Source of the DNA: Flavobacterium sp. N1994
Lineage (GTDB): Bacteria; Bacteroidota; Bacteroidia; Flavobacteriales; Flavobacteriaceae
NCBI RefSeq assembly: GCF_025947145.1
Contig: NZ_CP109999.1
Coordinates: 124,001-188,000 of the forward strand
Direction: 5' to 3'
DNA length: 64,000 bases
Below the pieces are notes generated by a model. It saw only the letters and a program-made list of their open reading frames with translations. It made no database searches and was not told the origin of the DNA. Shown piece by piece: positions 36,239-44,453 of this stretch (its first letter is position 1; the number at the start of each line of letters is the position of its first letter). Both the position numbers and the translations under genes were made by a program.

Positions 36239-37456
36239 ATGGCATCGATTAGACTAATTTTAAGAACTACACAAGCAGACCAATCCGGGCACAGCCCTTT
36301 GTACATCCGACTTATAAAAGACAGAAGAACGAAATTTATCAGTGCCGGAGTCAAACTCAAAGAGAACGAATGGGATGGAGCAAAGCAGAAAGTAAAAAAG
36401 AACCATCCAAACAGTGCTAGGATGAATGCCTCGTTATCACAAAAGATTGCTGATGCTGAAGGTCAGATTGCCGACATGGAGCGCAAAATAAAAACCGTTT
36501 CCATCAATAAACTAAAAGAAGCCATCAAGGGAAAAGAAGTGCCAAACTTTTTTGAATATGCCTATTCTCGTTGTGAGAAAATCAAAGGCAGCGTTTCGTT
36601 TGGCACCTACAAAAACTATAAGATTTACACCAAGAAATTTGAAACTTATATAGGGACTAAAGATGTTTACTTTGATGATATGACGGTTTCAGTTTTGAAA
36701 GACTACATGGCACACATGGGTAATGTTTTGAAAAACGGAGCAACCACACAACGTTATTCGATTATGATCTTGGCTATAATGTTTAAAGAAGCAATGAAGG
36801 AAGATATTATCCCGGAGTACATGTACCCATTCAATAAACTGACACTCAAAAAAGACTCACAGAAGCGCGTTTTTCTCAACAAAGACCAAATCGAAGCCTT
36901 AACGAAATTAGAGCTTAAAGAAGGCAAGAAAGCAGATTTATGGCGCGACCTATTCCTTTTCTCCATCTATGCCGGAGGATTGCGATTTAGTGATGTTATC
37001 GAACTCCAATACAGCAACTACAATCAAGAAGAGCAAAGGATTAAAAAAGTAATTCGCAAAACAGGAAGATTGCACCAGTTTAAGATTGGCAAAGTGGCAA
37101 TAGATATTTTAAACAAATACAGCAAAGCCGATGCGCAGCCAGATGATTATATTTTCCCGATTATCACCGACAAGAAAATATACAACAAAAACGAAGAAGC
37201 ACGTTTTGTCGTTTCCTCAAAGGAAAATCACTCCGCTAATTTCCAATTGAACCGAATGGGAAAAGTTTTAAAACTAGCATTCCCACTTTCATTCCATTTA
37301 AGCCGCCACAGTTTTGCTACTAATGCTTTGAATAACGGAATGCGAATAGAACACGTTTCTAAACTAATGGACCACACAGACATCAGCACCACCCAGATAT
37401 ACGCAAAAATCATCAGCGAAGAATTAGACAAAGCGGTTGATAATTATATCTACTAA
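36239..37456 (+). CDS. Tyrosine recombinase (integrase)
   Basis: 405-residue site-specific recombinase of the Bacteroidetes mobile-element type. It has an N-terminal arm-binding domain (MASIRLILRTTQADQSGHSP), a SAM-like core-binding domain (about 100-200) and a catalytic domain with R (YAGGLRFSDV, about 249), HLSRHSF (H about 352, R about 355), the second His/Trp position (MDHTDISTTQ) and the nucleophile Tyr in IYAKI (about 387). All key residues are present, so it should be active. It marks the left end of the element and reads inward. Confidence 0.95.
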   Translation: MASIRLILRTTQADQSGHSPLYIRLIKDRRTKFISAGVKLKENEWDGAKQKVKKNHPNSARMNASLSQKIADAEGQIADMERKIKTVSINKLKEAIKGKEVPNFFEYAYSRCEKIKGSVSFGTYKNYKIYTKKFETYIGTKDVYFDDMTVSVLKDYMAHMGNVLKNGATTQRYSIMILAIMFKEAMKEDIIPEYMYPFNKLTLKKDSQKRVFLNKDQIEALTKLELKEGKKADLWRDLFLFSIYAGGLRFSDVIELQYSNYNQEEQRIKKVIRKTGRLHQFKIGKVAIDILNKYSKADAQPDDYIFPIITDKKIYNKNEEARFVVSSKENHSANFQLNRMGKVLKLAFPLSFHLSRHSFATNALNNGMRIEHVSKLMDHTDISTTQIYAKIISEELDKAVDNYIY

Positions 37457-37474
37457 TAAATGATAAAAAACGAA

Positions 37475-37565
37475 CGAAGGTAATTTTTACCCTCGAAATT
37501 GTAACGAAGGTAAATTTTTACTATTTTTACCCTCGAAAACAATACAGAGGTAAATGTTACCCTCG
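37475..37565. promoter_or_regulatory. Three palindromic operator-like sites upstream of fic
   Basis: Three copies of a GAAGGTAA...TTACCCTCG palindrome: 37475-37495, 37505-37535 (with a longer spacer) and 37547-37565. The arms GGTAA/TTACC are exact in sites 1 and 3, and the outer CGAAGG/CCTCG context is kept. They fill almost the whole gap between the integrase stop and the Fic start, so they probably control fic and may be bound by Fic's C-terminal winged helix. Confidence 0.6.
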
Positions 37566-37580
37566 TTCAAAAACGACACT

Positions 37581-38678
37581 ATGAGTACCGATAAACAATA
37601 TAACCCGGAAGTTCCATACAACGAATTGCCTTTGCTACCACCAAAAGCCGATTTAGAAACTAAGGTAATTCTAAGAAAGCTAATTACTGCCAGTAGAGCG
37701 TTATCGGAGTTGAAAGGTGCCATTACCAACCTTCCAAACCCAACGCTTTTTATTGACACTATCAATTTACAAGAAGCGCAAGCCAGTTCCGCTATTGAAA
37801 ACATCATCACTACGCAAGATGAATTGTTCAAAGCTTCGGTTGCCGAAAAGAAATATGAAAACCACGCTACCAAAGAAGTGATGCATTACAAAGATGCTTT
37901 GTGGTTTGGTGTGCAACAAATTGAAGCGCGTCCGGTATTGACCACCAATCTGTTCATTCATCTGATGCAAATCATTAAAGAAAATCAATCCGGAATCAGA
38001 AACGCACCTGGAACACAATTAAAAAACCCAGCTTCAGGCAAAGTAATTTACACACCACCGGAAGGGGAAAATGTTATCCGTGAGAAATTAAAAAATTTAG
38101 AAGATTTCATTCATGCCGAAGACCATATTGATCCTTTGGTTAAAATGGCAATTATACATTACCAGTTTGAGGCGATTCACCCATTTTTTGATGGTAACGG
38201 TAGAACCGGAAGAATCATTTTGTTACTGTATTTAAAAATGACCGAATTGTTAAGTCTACCAGCTTTGTATTTGAGTGACTATATCATTCAAAATAAAGAC
38301 CAGTATTACACCAATCTACGCAAAGTAACAGAAGACAGCAATTGGGAAGATTGGATTCTTTACATGTTAGATATGGTGGAGAAAACCGCTTTAAAAGGCA
38401 GAAACCAAATAGCAGCCATTGAAGAACTAATGAACGAAATGAGCAAAGACATTCAAAACAAGCTCCCAAAAATATATTCCAAAGACTTAGTAGAAATACT
38501 ATTTCGTTTGCCATACACCAAAAGAAGCCAATTAGAAGCCGCAGGTATTGGAACCATCAAAACGGTAGGCGTTTATTTGAAAGAATTGGAAACTGCTGGA
38601 TTTTTAAAAAGCGAAACAGTTGGAAAAGAAAAACTCTATTTAAACTTCCGATTGTTAGAAGTGTTGCAAAACAGATAA
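37581..38678 (+). CDS. Fic family protein (class II, N-terminal inhibitory helix)
   Basis: 365 residues. Fic core motif HPFFDGNGRTGR (H about 200) is complete, so AMP or another nucleotide group can be transferred from ATP to a target protein. The N-terminal inhibitory motif SSAIEN (about 68-73, S-xxx-E-N) marks an auto-inhibited class II Fic. The C-terminal part (RSQLEAAGIGTIKTVGVYL) is a winged-helix domain, suggesting DNA binding and autoregulation at the upstream palindromes. Chosen start is the ATG at 37581; a frame extension to a TTG at 37554 would overlap the third palindrome. Target unknown. Confidence 0.92.
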   Translation: MSTDKQYNPEVPYNELPLLPPKADLETKVILRKLITASRALSELKGAITNLPNPTLFIDTINLQEAQASSAIENIITTQDELFKASVAEKKYENHATKEVMHYKDALWFGVQQIEARPVLTTNLFIHLMQIIKENQSGIRNAPGTQLKNPASGKVIYTPPEGENVIREKLKNLEDFIHAEDHIDPLVKMAIIHYQFEAIHPFFDGNGRTGRIILLLYLKMTELLSLPALYLSDYIIQNKDQYYTNLRKVTEDSNWEDWILYMLDMVEKTALKGRNQIAAIEELMNEMSKDIQNKLPKIYSKDLVEILFRLPYTKRSQLEAAGIGTIKTVGVYLKELETAGFLKSETVGKEKLYLNFRLLEVLQNR

Positions 38679-38703
38679 TTTTTCGGATTATACGAAATAC
38701 ACG

Positions 38704-38749
38704 AAAATCATCAGTCAAGAATCACATTTAGCGGCTGATGATTTTTTTT
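38704..38749 (+). terminator. Intrinsic terminator of fic
   Basis: AAAATCATCAG (38704-38714) pairs with CTGATGATTTT (38735-38745), 20-nt loop, then T-run. Confidence 0.8.
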
Positions 38750-38759
38750 ATTAAAAAAA

Positions 38760-38883
38760 TTAACACTTAACATAATAAATCCTCAAATTTTACGTTATTT
38801 GCTATCTAGTGCTTTAGTAAGTATATACTTATGCAAGTGTTAACAAATTATACTGAAATCCTTTAACCGAGGATTTTTTTTTA
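38760..38883. other. Structured intergenic segment with orphan terminator, possible small RNA
   Basis: TTAACACTT (38760-38768) pairs with AAGTGTTAA (38835-38843); between them lies the perfect palindrome TAAGTATATACTTA (38818-38831). A terminator hairpin AAATCCT/AGGATTT with T-run (38856-38883) follows, although fic already has its own terminator. A second, non-coding transcript ending here, or an operator cluster, would explain it. I see no ORF. From 38884 to 39036 nothing else is evident. Confidence 0.4.
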
Positions 38884-39036
38884 TAACTATTTTAGAAAGA
38901 ACAGAGTGGAGAAATTTTAGAGCATTTTAATTGATGAATATGAGAGAGGGAGTCGAAAGCCATTAGTATGAATACACACCAACACAACCAAATATCTTTT
39001 TTTATTTATTAATCAAACCCTAACTCTAACTAACCC

Positions 39037-39945
39037 TTGAATTCCAACCTAACTACAACACAAACTGCTCCGTTTTCAGAGCTGCATTCGGTTATTAGTT
39101 CCAAACCGGATAAAAGTATTTTCGACATCATTATTGATGAAGAAGTCAACTTAGACAGTTACTGCAAAGCTTTAATCAACAAAGTTTTCGAGCTTAATCC
39201 TTCCAAGTTTTCCGGCTTCATAAACTACCAAGTCAATCTTGTCAGTGGGAAAAACAAATGGCTAAACAAGTTTGAAAACTTGCTGGCCAACAATGAAATC
39301 TTGTTTGCTTCCAAGACAGCACTCAGTCGATATAACAAACTCTTCAATCTGATTGAACAAAAACGAATCGAATTGAAATCTTTGAGCGTATCAGAACCGC
39401 TTAACAAAACCCCGAAACGTTTTATCAATGCCGAAAGCGAGGATCGACATTTCTCTTTCTACGAAGTCAAAAACCACGTCAATAGTTTAAGTTGCTATTC
39501 CGAAAAAGTAATCTATCTAACCGATGAAATTTGTCAATATAGAGAAGCGGATATTTTATTTACCAATACCAAACTAGCTGATTTCAAAAAGCAATGTAAA
39601 ACCTTGCTTCGTGGAATTCAAGAAGATAAAATACTGAAGACCCAATTAGTAAGAGAACAAGAAGAAGAATACAACAAATCAAACGCAGCAGCAAAAACAG
39701 GTTTAAAACTTCAAATCAACGGTCCGATTAATATCATTACCCATGCTTTCAAACAAATGATGGTCAATGTAAAGCCAAACGGAACACCTTACATCCAATA
39801 TAAAATCAAAGATGTGGCTCAGTTTATTTGCGATAATTTCACAGATGAAAACGGACAACCACTTTCAAACGCTACTATCCAAACCTATCTTTCACCCAAT
39901 CGCACCGACAAAGACCCAAACACAGACACAACAGTCAAGTTTTAG
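39037..39945 (+). CDS. Hypothetical mobile-element protein, weakly RteC-like
   Basis: 302 residues, charged and mostly helical, no membrane segments. The C-terminus (LSNATIQTYLSPNRTDKDPN) resembles the end of RteC-type regulators and other Bacteroides element proteins, but I cannot confirm it. Apparent start is TTG at 39037: an in-frame stop lies two codons upstream and no ATG occurs until residue 240. Higher GC and CA-rich codon use than the downstream defence genes, shared with the following VapE gene, point to a common origin of this block. It ends with a strong terminator. Confidence 0.7.
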   Translation: MNSNLTTTQTAPFSELHSVISSKPDKSIFDIIIDEEVNLDSYCKALINKVFELNPSKFSGFINYQVNLVSGKNKWLNKFENLLANNEILFASKTALSRYNKLFNLIEQKRIELKSLSVSEPLNKTPKRFINAESEDRHFSFYEVKNHVNSLSCYSEKVIYLTDEICQYREADILFTNTKLADFKKQCKTLLRGIQEDKILKTQLVREQEEEYNKSNAAAKTGLKLQINGPINIITHAFKQMMVNVKPNGTPYIQYKIKDVAQFICDNFTDENGQPLSNATIQTYLSPNRTDKDPNTDTTVKF

Positions 39946-40008
39946 TCCGATGAAATAAAACAAGTTACTTTTTACTTTTCTTCATTCACAATAGCTAACA
40001 AACTATTT

Positions 40009-40046
40009 AGTCCGATAAGACAAAATCGAACCTATCGGACTTTTTT
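40009..40046 (+). terminator. Intrinsic terminator
   Basis: Perfect 9-bp stem AGTCCGATA/TATCGGACT (40009-40017 with 40033-40041) and T-run. Confidence 0.9.
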
Positions 40047-40089
40047 CTATTTCTTCCATTTGCACCATAACTTTTAATTTTTTTAAAAA

Positions 40090-40371
40090 ATGGACGCAAT
40101 TATCATCAGCAAAGACCAGTTCAACGAACTAATGACAAAATTGGACACCATCCAAAGTCAAATCAGCATCAAGGCAGATGCTAAAAAAGAAACCTTCCTT
40201 GACAATCAAGAGTTTCTGTTACACATGAAAATCTCAAAACGCACCGCACAAACCTGGAGAGACGAAGGCAAAATTTCCTTCAGCCAAGTCGGAAACAAAA
40301 TCTATTACAAACTTTCCGATGTAGAAAAACTCCTCAACGAGCATTACAACAAATCTTTCAAAGGAAGATAG
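40090..40371 (+). CDS. Helix-turn-helix protein, excisionase/MerR-like
   Basis: 93 residues. An N-terminal coiled segment is followed by a winged HTH of the excisionase/MerR type: EFLLHMKISKRTAQTWRDEG and KISFSQVGNKIYYKLSDVEK. Such proteins in Bacteroidetes elements act as excisionase or as regulators of element genes. It lies between a terminator and the primase gene, with a short Cys-rich ORF starting two bases after its stop. DNA binding is confident; the exact role is inferred. Confidence 0.88.
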   Translation: MDAIIISKDQFNELMTKLDTIQSQISIKADAKKETFLDNQEFLLHMKISKRTAQTWRDEGKISFSQVGNKIYYKLSDVEKLLNEHYNKSFKGR

Positions 40372-40372
40372 T

Positions 40373-40465
40373 ATGGAAGAGTGCAACGGAACCTGTGAAG
40401 TATGTGACTGCAAACCAAAGGTCGGCAGCACAAAACTCAAATCACTCATAACTTATAACTCATAA
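40373..40465 (+). CDS. Putative 30-residue Cys-rich small protein
   Basis: ATG at 40373 to TAA at 40465, one base after the stop of the HTH gene. The sequence starts MEECNGTCEVCDCKPKVG, with four cysteines (C4, C8, C11, C13) in a CxxxCxxCxC pattern able to bind zinc. The position, directly coupled to the HTH gene and ahead of the primase, suggests it is translated. The short length makes it uncertain. Confidence 0.4.
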   Translation: MEECNGTCEVCDCKPKVGSTKLKSLITYNS

Positions 40466-40479
40466 TCCAGAACTCAATT

Positions 40480-42567
40480 ATGGTAACAATATTCAAAAAC
40501 TTCAACGAAGTAGTAGAACACAAATCAATACCGATAATTTTGGAAGAGATTAAAACAGGAAAGTACAAACACGCCATAGTGTACCTCCGAAAATCGTTGT
40601 CCGAAAAGAAACTCGAAGCCTACGAAAAAGCAAAGAAATCACTTCCGGCATTTACACCTTCAGGCAAATTTGTGGGCGGTAGAAAAATGGAATTCTTAGC
40701 TGAATATTCCAACACCATCATTTTAGACATCGATAAACTAAACCCGGTACAACTAACAAAAACCAGTCATTTAGCCAACCAATGCGAATTCACTTTTGCC
40801 AGTTTTATCAGTCCCTCCGGCAACGGATTAAAGATTCTGGTCAACGTAAAAACCACCAAAGCTGAACACAAAGAAACATTCCTATCAGTCCAGGATCATT
40901 ATGAAAAACTACTAAACCTCCAAATCGACAAATCCGGTAAAGACATAACCAGACTTTGCTTTTATTCCTGGGATGAAAAACTCTATCACAATCCCGAAGC
41001 TTCAACATTTGTCACATCCAACGAAGTCTTGATGCCTTTAGCGGTAGAACCGCCAAAACTGAAAACTGAGACTGCGACTGCGACTGAAAACAGCGAAGCT
41101 GTTTACGCTCACTGCATAAAATTCACCGAAAAAAAAGTGCAATATGTGAATGGTAGCCGCAACGTATTTGTACATCAGTTAGCGTGCAACCTAAACCGAA
41201 AAGGAGTTTCGCTTCAGGAAGCTTTGGGATATATTTTAAATGATTTTGGCTATGACGAAAAAGAAGTAACACAAACAGTAAACAGCGCTTATGGAAATAT
41301 TCACGAATTTGGTAATTCCGATAAAAAGAATACCACTAAAAAAACTAAGGAGAATAGTAATTATTCAATTGAAGAAAGTCTAGACGAAGACGACGAAGAC
41401 AAACCTAAACCAACACAAATAGACCGTTTAGAGTTGTTCCTGTCAAATAAATATGTCTTTCGGCACAACATCGTTTCGGGCAAATTAGAGTTTCAGTATT
41501 TCAGTAAAAAGAAATGGAATGTGATGAACGATTTTATCGAAAACTCAATGCTGCGTGAGTGTTTAAAAGGAAGGTTGAAAACAAACCTTTCCTCATTACG
41601 AAACCTTTTGTATTCTGATTTTTGTCCGCTCTACAATCCTTTCGAAGATTACTTTGAAAATCTACCAAAGTATGACGAAAAAGAAGACTACATCACACAA
41701 TTAGCCGACACCATTTCCACAACCAAACAAGAACTTTGGCAGCAGTGTTTTAAAAAGTGGTTGGTCGCTATGCTAGGTTGTGTTTTAGATGATAAAGTAA
41801 TCAATCACACCGTAATTGTGTTCAGCGGCAAACAGGGATTAGGGAAAACCACTTGGGTTGAAAAACTAATTCCGAAACCTTTAAAAGAACATTTATTTTC
41901 CGGAACCATAAACCCAAACAACAAAGACACGTTGGTACAGCTTTCAGAATGTATGTTAATCAACTTGGACGAATTAGAAAACCTAAACCGTTCCGAGATT
42001 GGCAGCTTAAAAGAAATCATCACCAAGACACAAATCCGAATGCGGAAAGCCTACGGACAAAACAACGAAACCATGCCAAGACGCGCATCCTTCGCCGGAA
42101 GTGTCAACACAGCCCAGTTCTTAAACGACAGTACAGGGAGCCGAAGATTCCTTTGCTTTGAAGTCGAGCACATTCAGTACCAACACGAAGTAGATATAAA
42201 TTTAGTCTACGCCCAAGCAATGAGCTTATTCAAAAGCGGCTTCCGGTTCTGGTTCGACCAAGAAGAAATCAAATCCATCACCGCCAATAACGAACAATAC
42301 CAATTACACAGCCCCGAAGAAGAATTGTTGTTAACCTGGTTTGAACCTTGTGAAAGAGAAGTGGCAACAGCTTTTCTAAATGCTTCACAAATAGCGGCAA
42401 AACTGGCAGAAAGAACAAAGCTAAATCTAAACGACAGTACCATTAACAAACTAGGGAAAGCATTAAAAAAACACAACTTCATCCGATTGAAAAAGGAAGG
42501 TATCTATGTATATGCAATGCTCGAAAAGACGTATGAGGAAGTGGATAATAACAATAAAGTTATTTAG
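40480..42567 (+). CDS. VirE-N / VapE-type primase-helicase
   Basis: 695 residues. The N-terminal half matches the BT4734/VirE-N primase-like domain (SNTIILDIDKLNPVQ, FASFISPSGNGLKILVNV). The C-terminal half is the VapE (virulence-associated E) ATPase: Walker A SGKQGLGKTTW (about 447-457), Walker B-like ECMLINLDELENL, sensor region RRASFAGSVNTAQFL and arginine finger SRRFLCFEV. It probably replicates the excised element. VapE ATPases are also components of phage satellites. The GGGTAA repeats downstream may be its origin. Confidence 0.9.
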   Translation: MVTIFKNFNEVVEHKSIPIILEEIKTGKYKHAIVYLRKSLSEKKLEAYEKAKKSLPAFTPSGKFVGGRKMEFLAEYSNTIILDIDKLNPVQLTKTSHLANQCEFTFASFISPSGNGLKILVNVKTTKAEHKETFLSVQDHYEKLLNLQIDKSGKDITRLCFYSWDEKLYHNPEASTFVTSNEVLMPLAVEPPKLKTETATATENSEAVYAHCIKFTEKKVQYVNGSRNVFVHQLACNLNRKGVSLQEALGYILNDFGYDEKEVTQTVNSAYGNIHEFGNSDKKNTTKKTKENSNYSIEESLDEDDEDKPKPTQIDRLELFLSNKYVFRHNIVSGKLEFQYFSKKKWNVMNDFIENSMLRECLKGRLKTNLSSLRNLLYSDFCPLYNPFEDYFENLPKYDEKEDYITQLADTISTTKQELWQQCFKKWLVAMLGCVLDDKVINHTVIVFSGKQGLGKTTWVEKLIPKPLKEHLFSGTINPNNKDTLVQLSECMLINLDELENLNRSEIGSLKEIITKTQIRMRKAYGQNNETMPRRASFAGSVNTAQFLNDSTGSRRFLCFEVEHIQYQHEVDINLVYAQAMSLFKSGFRFWFDQEEIKSITANNEQYQLHSPEEELLLTWFEPCEREVATAFLNASQIAAKLAERTKLNLNDSTINKLGKALKKHNFIRLKKEGIYVYAMLEKTYEEVDNNNKVI

Positions 42568-42610
42568 GCATTTTAATTTATTATCTATATTTACTAATCA
42601 ATATTTATTT

Positions 42611-43120
42611 ATGGAAACTATGTCAATTGATGGATTCTTTATATTACTTGAAAAATACTTAAATGATTTTCAAAATAAACCTTATAATTCAGATTATGAA
42701 GGAAAGATTTATGTTGGAATAAATGAAACGTTTAGTGGTTTTGCAGATGAAAAAGAAAGAAAATATTTTGTAAATTATTTATGTATGATTGTTTCTTTAG
42801 ATTTAAAAATATATGAAGTAAAAAAAGAGCAGTATTCTAATTTAAAAAAAATATTTAATGCACCTAAATTTGAATATGGCTTATCAAACATTTACTATTA
42901 TCCGGGTGCTATATTTTCAAGGTTCAATGTTGGCTTAGATACTTCAATTACTGAAAATTGCTTTAATAATTTTTTCAAATTCTTCTCTGATAAAATTGAA
43001 AAGCATGATTTAGAAATTGATTTCAATAGCATATTGAATTTAATCGTTCAGGATAAAGATATAAATACCGGTAATTGGGGTAATGATTTTTGTCACTGTA
43101 TTTTAAAGAGAAAATTATAG
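42611..43120 (+). CDS. Hypothetical protein
   Basis: 169 residues from the ATG at 42611 (METMSIDGFF). Soluble and rich in Phe, Tyr, Asn and Lys, with no signal, membrane segment or motif I can name. The frame extends back to 42506, overlapping the primase end, but the ATG 43 bases after that stop is more credible. Very AT-rich, unlike the primase before it, so it marks a change in composition. Function unknown. Confidence 0.6.
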   Translation: METMSIDGFFILLEKYLNDFQNKPYNSDYEGKIYVGINETFSGFADEKERKYFVNYLCMIVSLDLKIYEVKKEQYSNLKKIFNAPKFEYGLSNIYYYPGAIFSRFNVGLDTSITENCFNNFFKFFSDKIEKHDLEIDFNSILNLIVQDKDINTGNWGNDFCHCILKRKL

Positions 43121-43130
43121 TAAACAAGAT

Positions 43131-43334
43131 GGGGTAACTTGGGTAACCAAAAAACATCGAAACTTTTTTCATTTTTTTCTAAAAATAAAAATCAGGATAC
43201 ATTAGAACAAAACAAAGCATATTGACACAACGTTAGTTTCAATTTGCTTTGTTTTTAGCGGGTAAGTCCAAATGTTTTAAAATACCTAAAATTTATTTTC
43301 TTTCAGTCAAAAAATGCTTACCCATCTTACCCTA
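43131..43334. repeat. GGGTAA repeat cluster, possible replication origin
   Basis: GGGGTAACTTGGGTAACC (43131-43148), GGGTAAG (43260-43266) and the inverted CTTACCCATCTTACCCTA (43317-43334): five GGGTAA units in a 339-base gap without genes, two direct at the left and two inverted at the right. The middle is AT-rich. Iteron-like repeats next to a primase-helicase gene suggest an origin; an operator is the alternative. Confidence 0.45.
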
Positions 43335-43385
43335 TTTTGGATTGTTAATATCGGTTAAAAAATTGTTTACAATTTGTTCAATATA

Positions 43386-43418
43386 TTGCACTATATTAAA
43401 TTGTTTTTATTATATTTG
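43386..43418 (+). promoter_or_regulatory. Candidate promoter of the defence-island leader genes
   Basis: TTG (43386-43388), 22 bases, TATATTTG (43411-43418), 41 nt before the ATG at 43460. Confidence 0.6.
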
Positions 43419-43459
43419 TTTTTGAATATAAGAAATAGTCTACTTAAAAATGATTAATT

Positions 43460-43864
43460 ATGAAGTCAATTAAAAAAGGAAATGTTGTAAAATTCCATAC
43501 ACCATTACCAGACGAAAATCCAAACCAATTATATGTGGTTTTAGAGGTGATTGAAGATGGCGAAAGACCTAAAGCAGATATTCAGGCGTTAAATACGGGA
43601 CTTTCTTTTCCGCCAATCAATACTGTGCGTCTTAGTGATTTAGAAGAGGTAGAAGTTGATACTAATGACTTAATGGGACATAAAGTAACAATCAATAAAT
43701 CCGATTATTCGCAAGTGGAAGGAAGAGTGACAAAAGTAAGTGAACAAAAAATAGAAGTTAATCTTTCTAATGGTGTTCATGGGGTAGAAACTAATGTTTG
43801 GCTTACTGTTGTTGATAATAATGGTAAGGAACACTTAGGAACCTTATTTGTTAATCCAGAGTAA
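43460..43864 (+). CDS. Hypothetical small beta-rich protein
   Basis: 134 residues, begins MKSIKKGNVVKFHTPLPDEN, with two short beta-barrel-like segments (KGNVVKFHTPLPDENPNQLY, YSQVEGRVTKVSEQKIEVNL). Not recognised. It is first of three closely spaced small genes (gaps 36 and 3 bases) that end in an XRE regulator ahead of the methyltransferase. Possibly part of the control layer of the restriction system. Confidence 0.75.
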   Translation: MKSIKKGNVVKFHTPLPDENPNQLYVVLEVIEDGERPKADIQALNTGLSFPPINTVRLSDLEEVEVDTNDLMGHKVTINKSDYSQVEGRVTKVSEQKIEVNLSNGVHGVETNVWLTVVDNNGKEHLGTLFVNPE

Positions 43865-43900
43865 ATAATGTAAAGATTGCCCAAATAAAATTCAATTATC

Positions 43901-44143
43901 ATGAGTATATACATAAGTGACGAAGAAAAGCTAAAGCATCCATATTATAAATTGATGGAATTGAGAGGTGATGCATTGGAAACGGAATTAACTTCATGGT
44001 CCAGATTAGAACTAATAGAATGGCTTAGTTGGAATGACCGAAATGGGGTTTACAAAGATGAAGAGTCGTTGCGGGAGTTTGGTAATACAGTTAGTAAAGA
44101 AGAAGCGATTGAAATAATAACAAGGCAAATTACAGAAGCATAA
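43901..44143 (+). CDS. Hypothetical small helical protein
   Basis: 80 residues (begins MSIYISDEEKLKHPYYKLME), acidic and helical, with repeated Trp (SWSRLELIEWLSWNDRNG). No known family. Its stop is three bases before the start of the XRE regulator, so the two are translationally close and likely function together. Confidence 0.72.
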   Translation: MSIYISDEEKLKHPYYKLMELRGDALETELTSWSRLELIEWLSWNDRNGVYKDEESLREFGNTVSKEEAIEIITRQITEA

Positions 44144-44146
44144 TAA

Positions 44147-44407
44147 ATGAGTAATGTTAAATCTCAAGTAGTAGATAGTACAATGGAAAATCACCTCCAT
44201 GATTACCGCTTAAGGATGGGTGAAACCATACGAGGAATTCGAGAAAAAAGAGGGTACAGTCAAGAGCAGTTGGCAGAAATTATGCAAATAAGCAGAACTA
44301 CCATTTCTAAAATTGAAAACGGAAAGTTCGCAATTTCAATTGATTACCTAGTTAAGTTTGGATGGTATCTTAATTTCGATATAGATTTTGTAGACAAACT
44401 TATTTAA
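44147..44407 (+). CDS. XRE-family HTH regulator (controller-like)
   Basis: 86-residue Cro/C1-type HTH protein; the DNA-binding helices are REKRGYSQEQLAEIMQISRT with TISKIENGKFAISIDYLVKF (about 35-75). It sits 46 bases before the C5 methyltransferase, the usual place of a restriction-modification controller that delays nuclease expression. A second in-frame ATG lies nine codons in. Regulation of this island is inferred from position. Confidence 0.88.
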   Translation: MSNVKSQVVDSTMENHLHDYRLRMGETIRGIREKRGYSQEQLAEIMQISRTTISKIENGKFAISIDYLVKFGWYLNFDIDFVDKLI

Positions 44408-44453
44408 TCAAAAAATTATATTAAACATCAAAACAACAACTGAAAAAAACACA

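Noticed and set aside
36000-36240. tRNA gene as integration target of the element
   Set aside because: No cloverleaf-like sequence or TTCRA T-loop could be found near the integrase.
37487-37873. 128-codon minus-strand ORF opposite the Fic gene
   Set aside because: Antisense shadow of Fic and the operator palindromes; no independent support.
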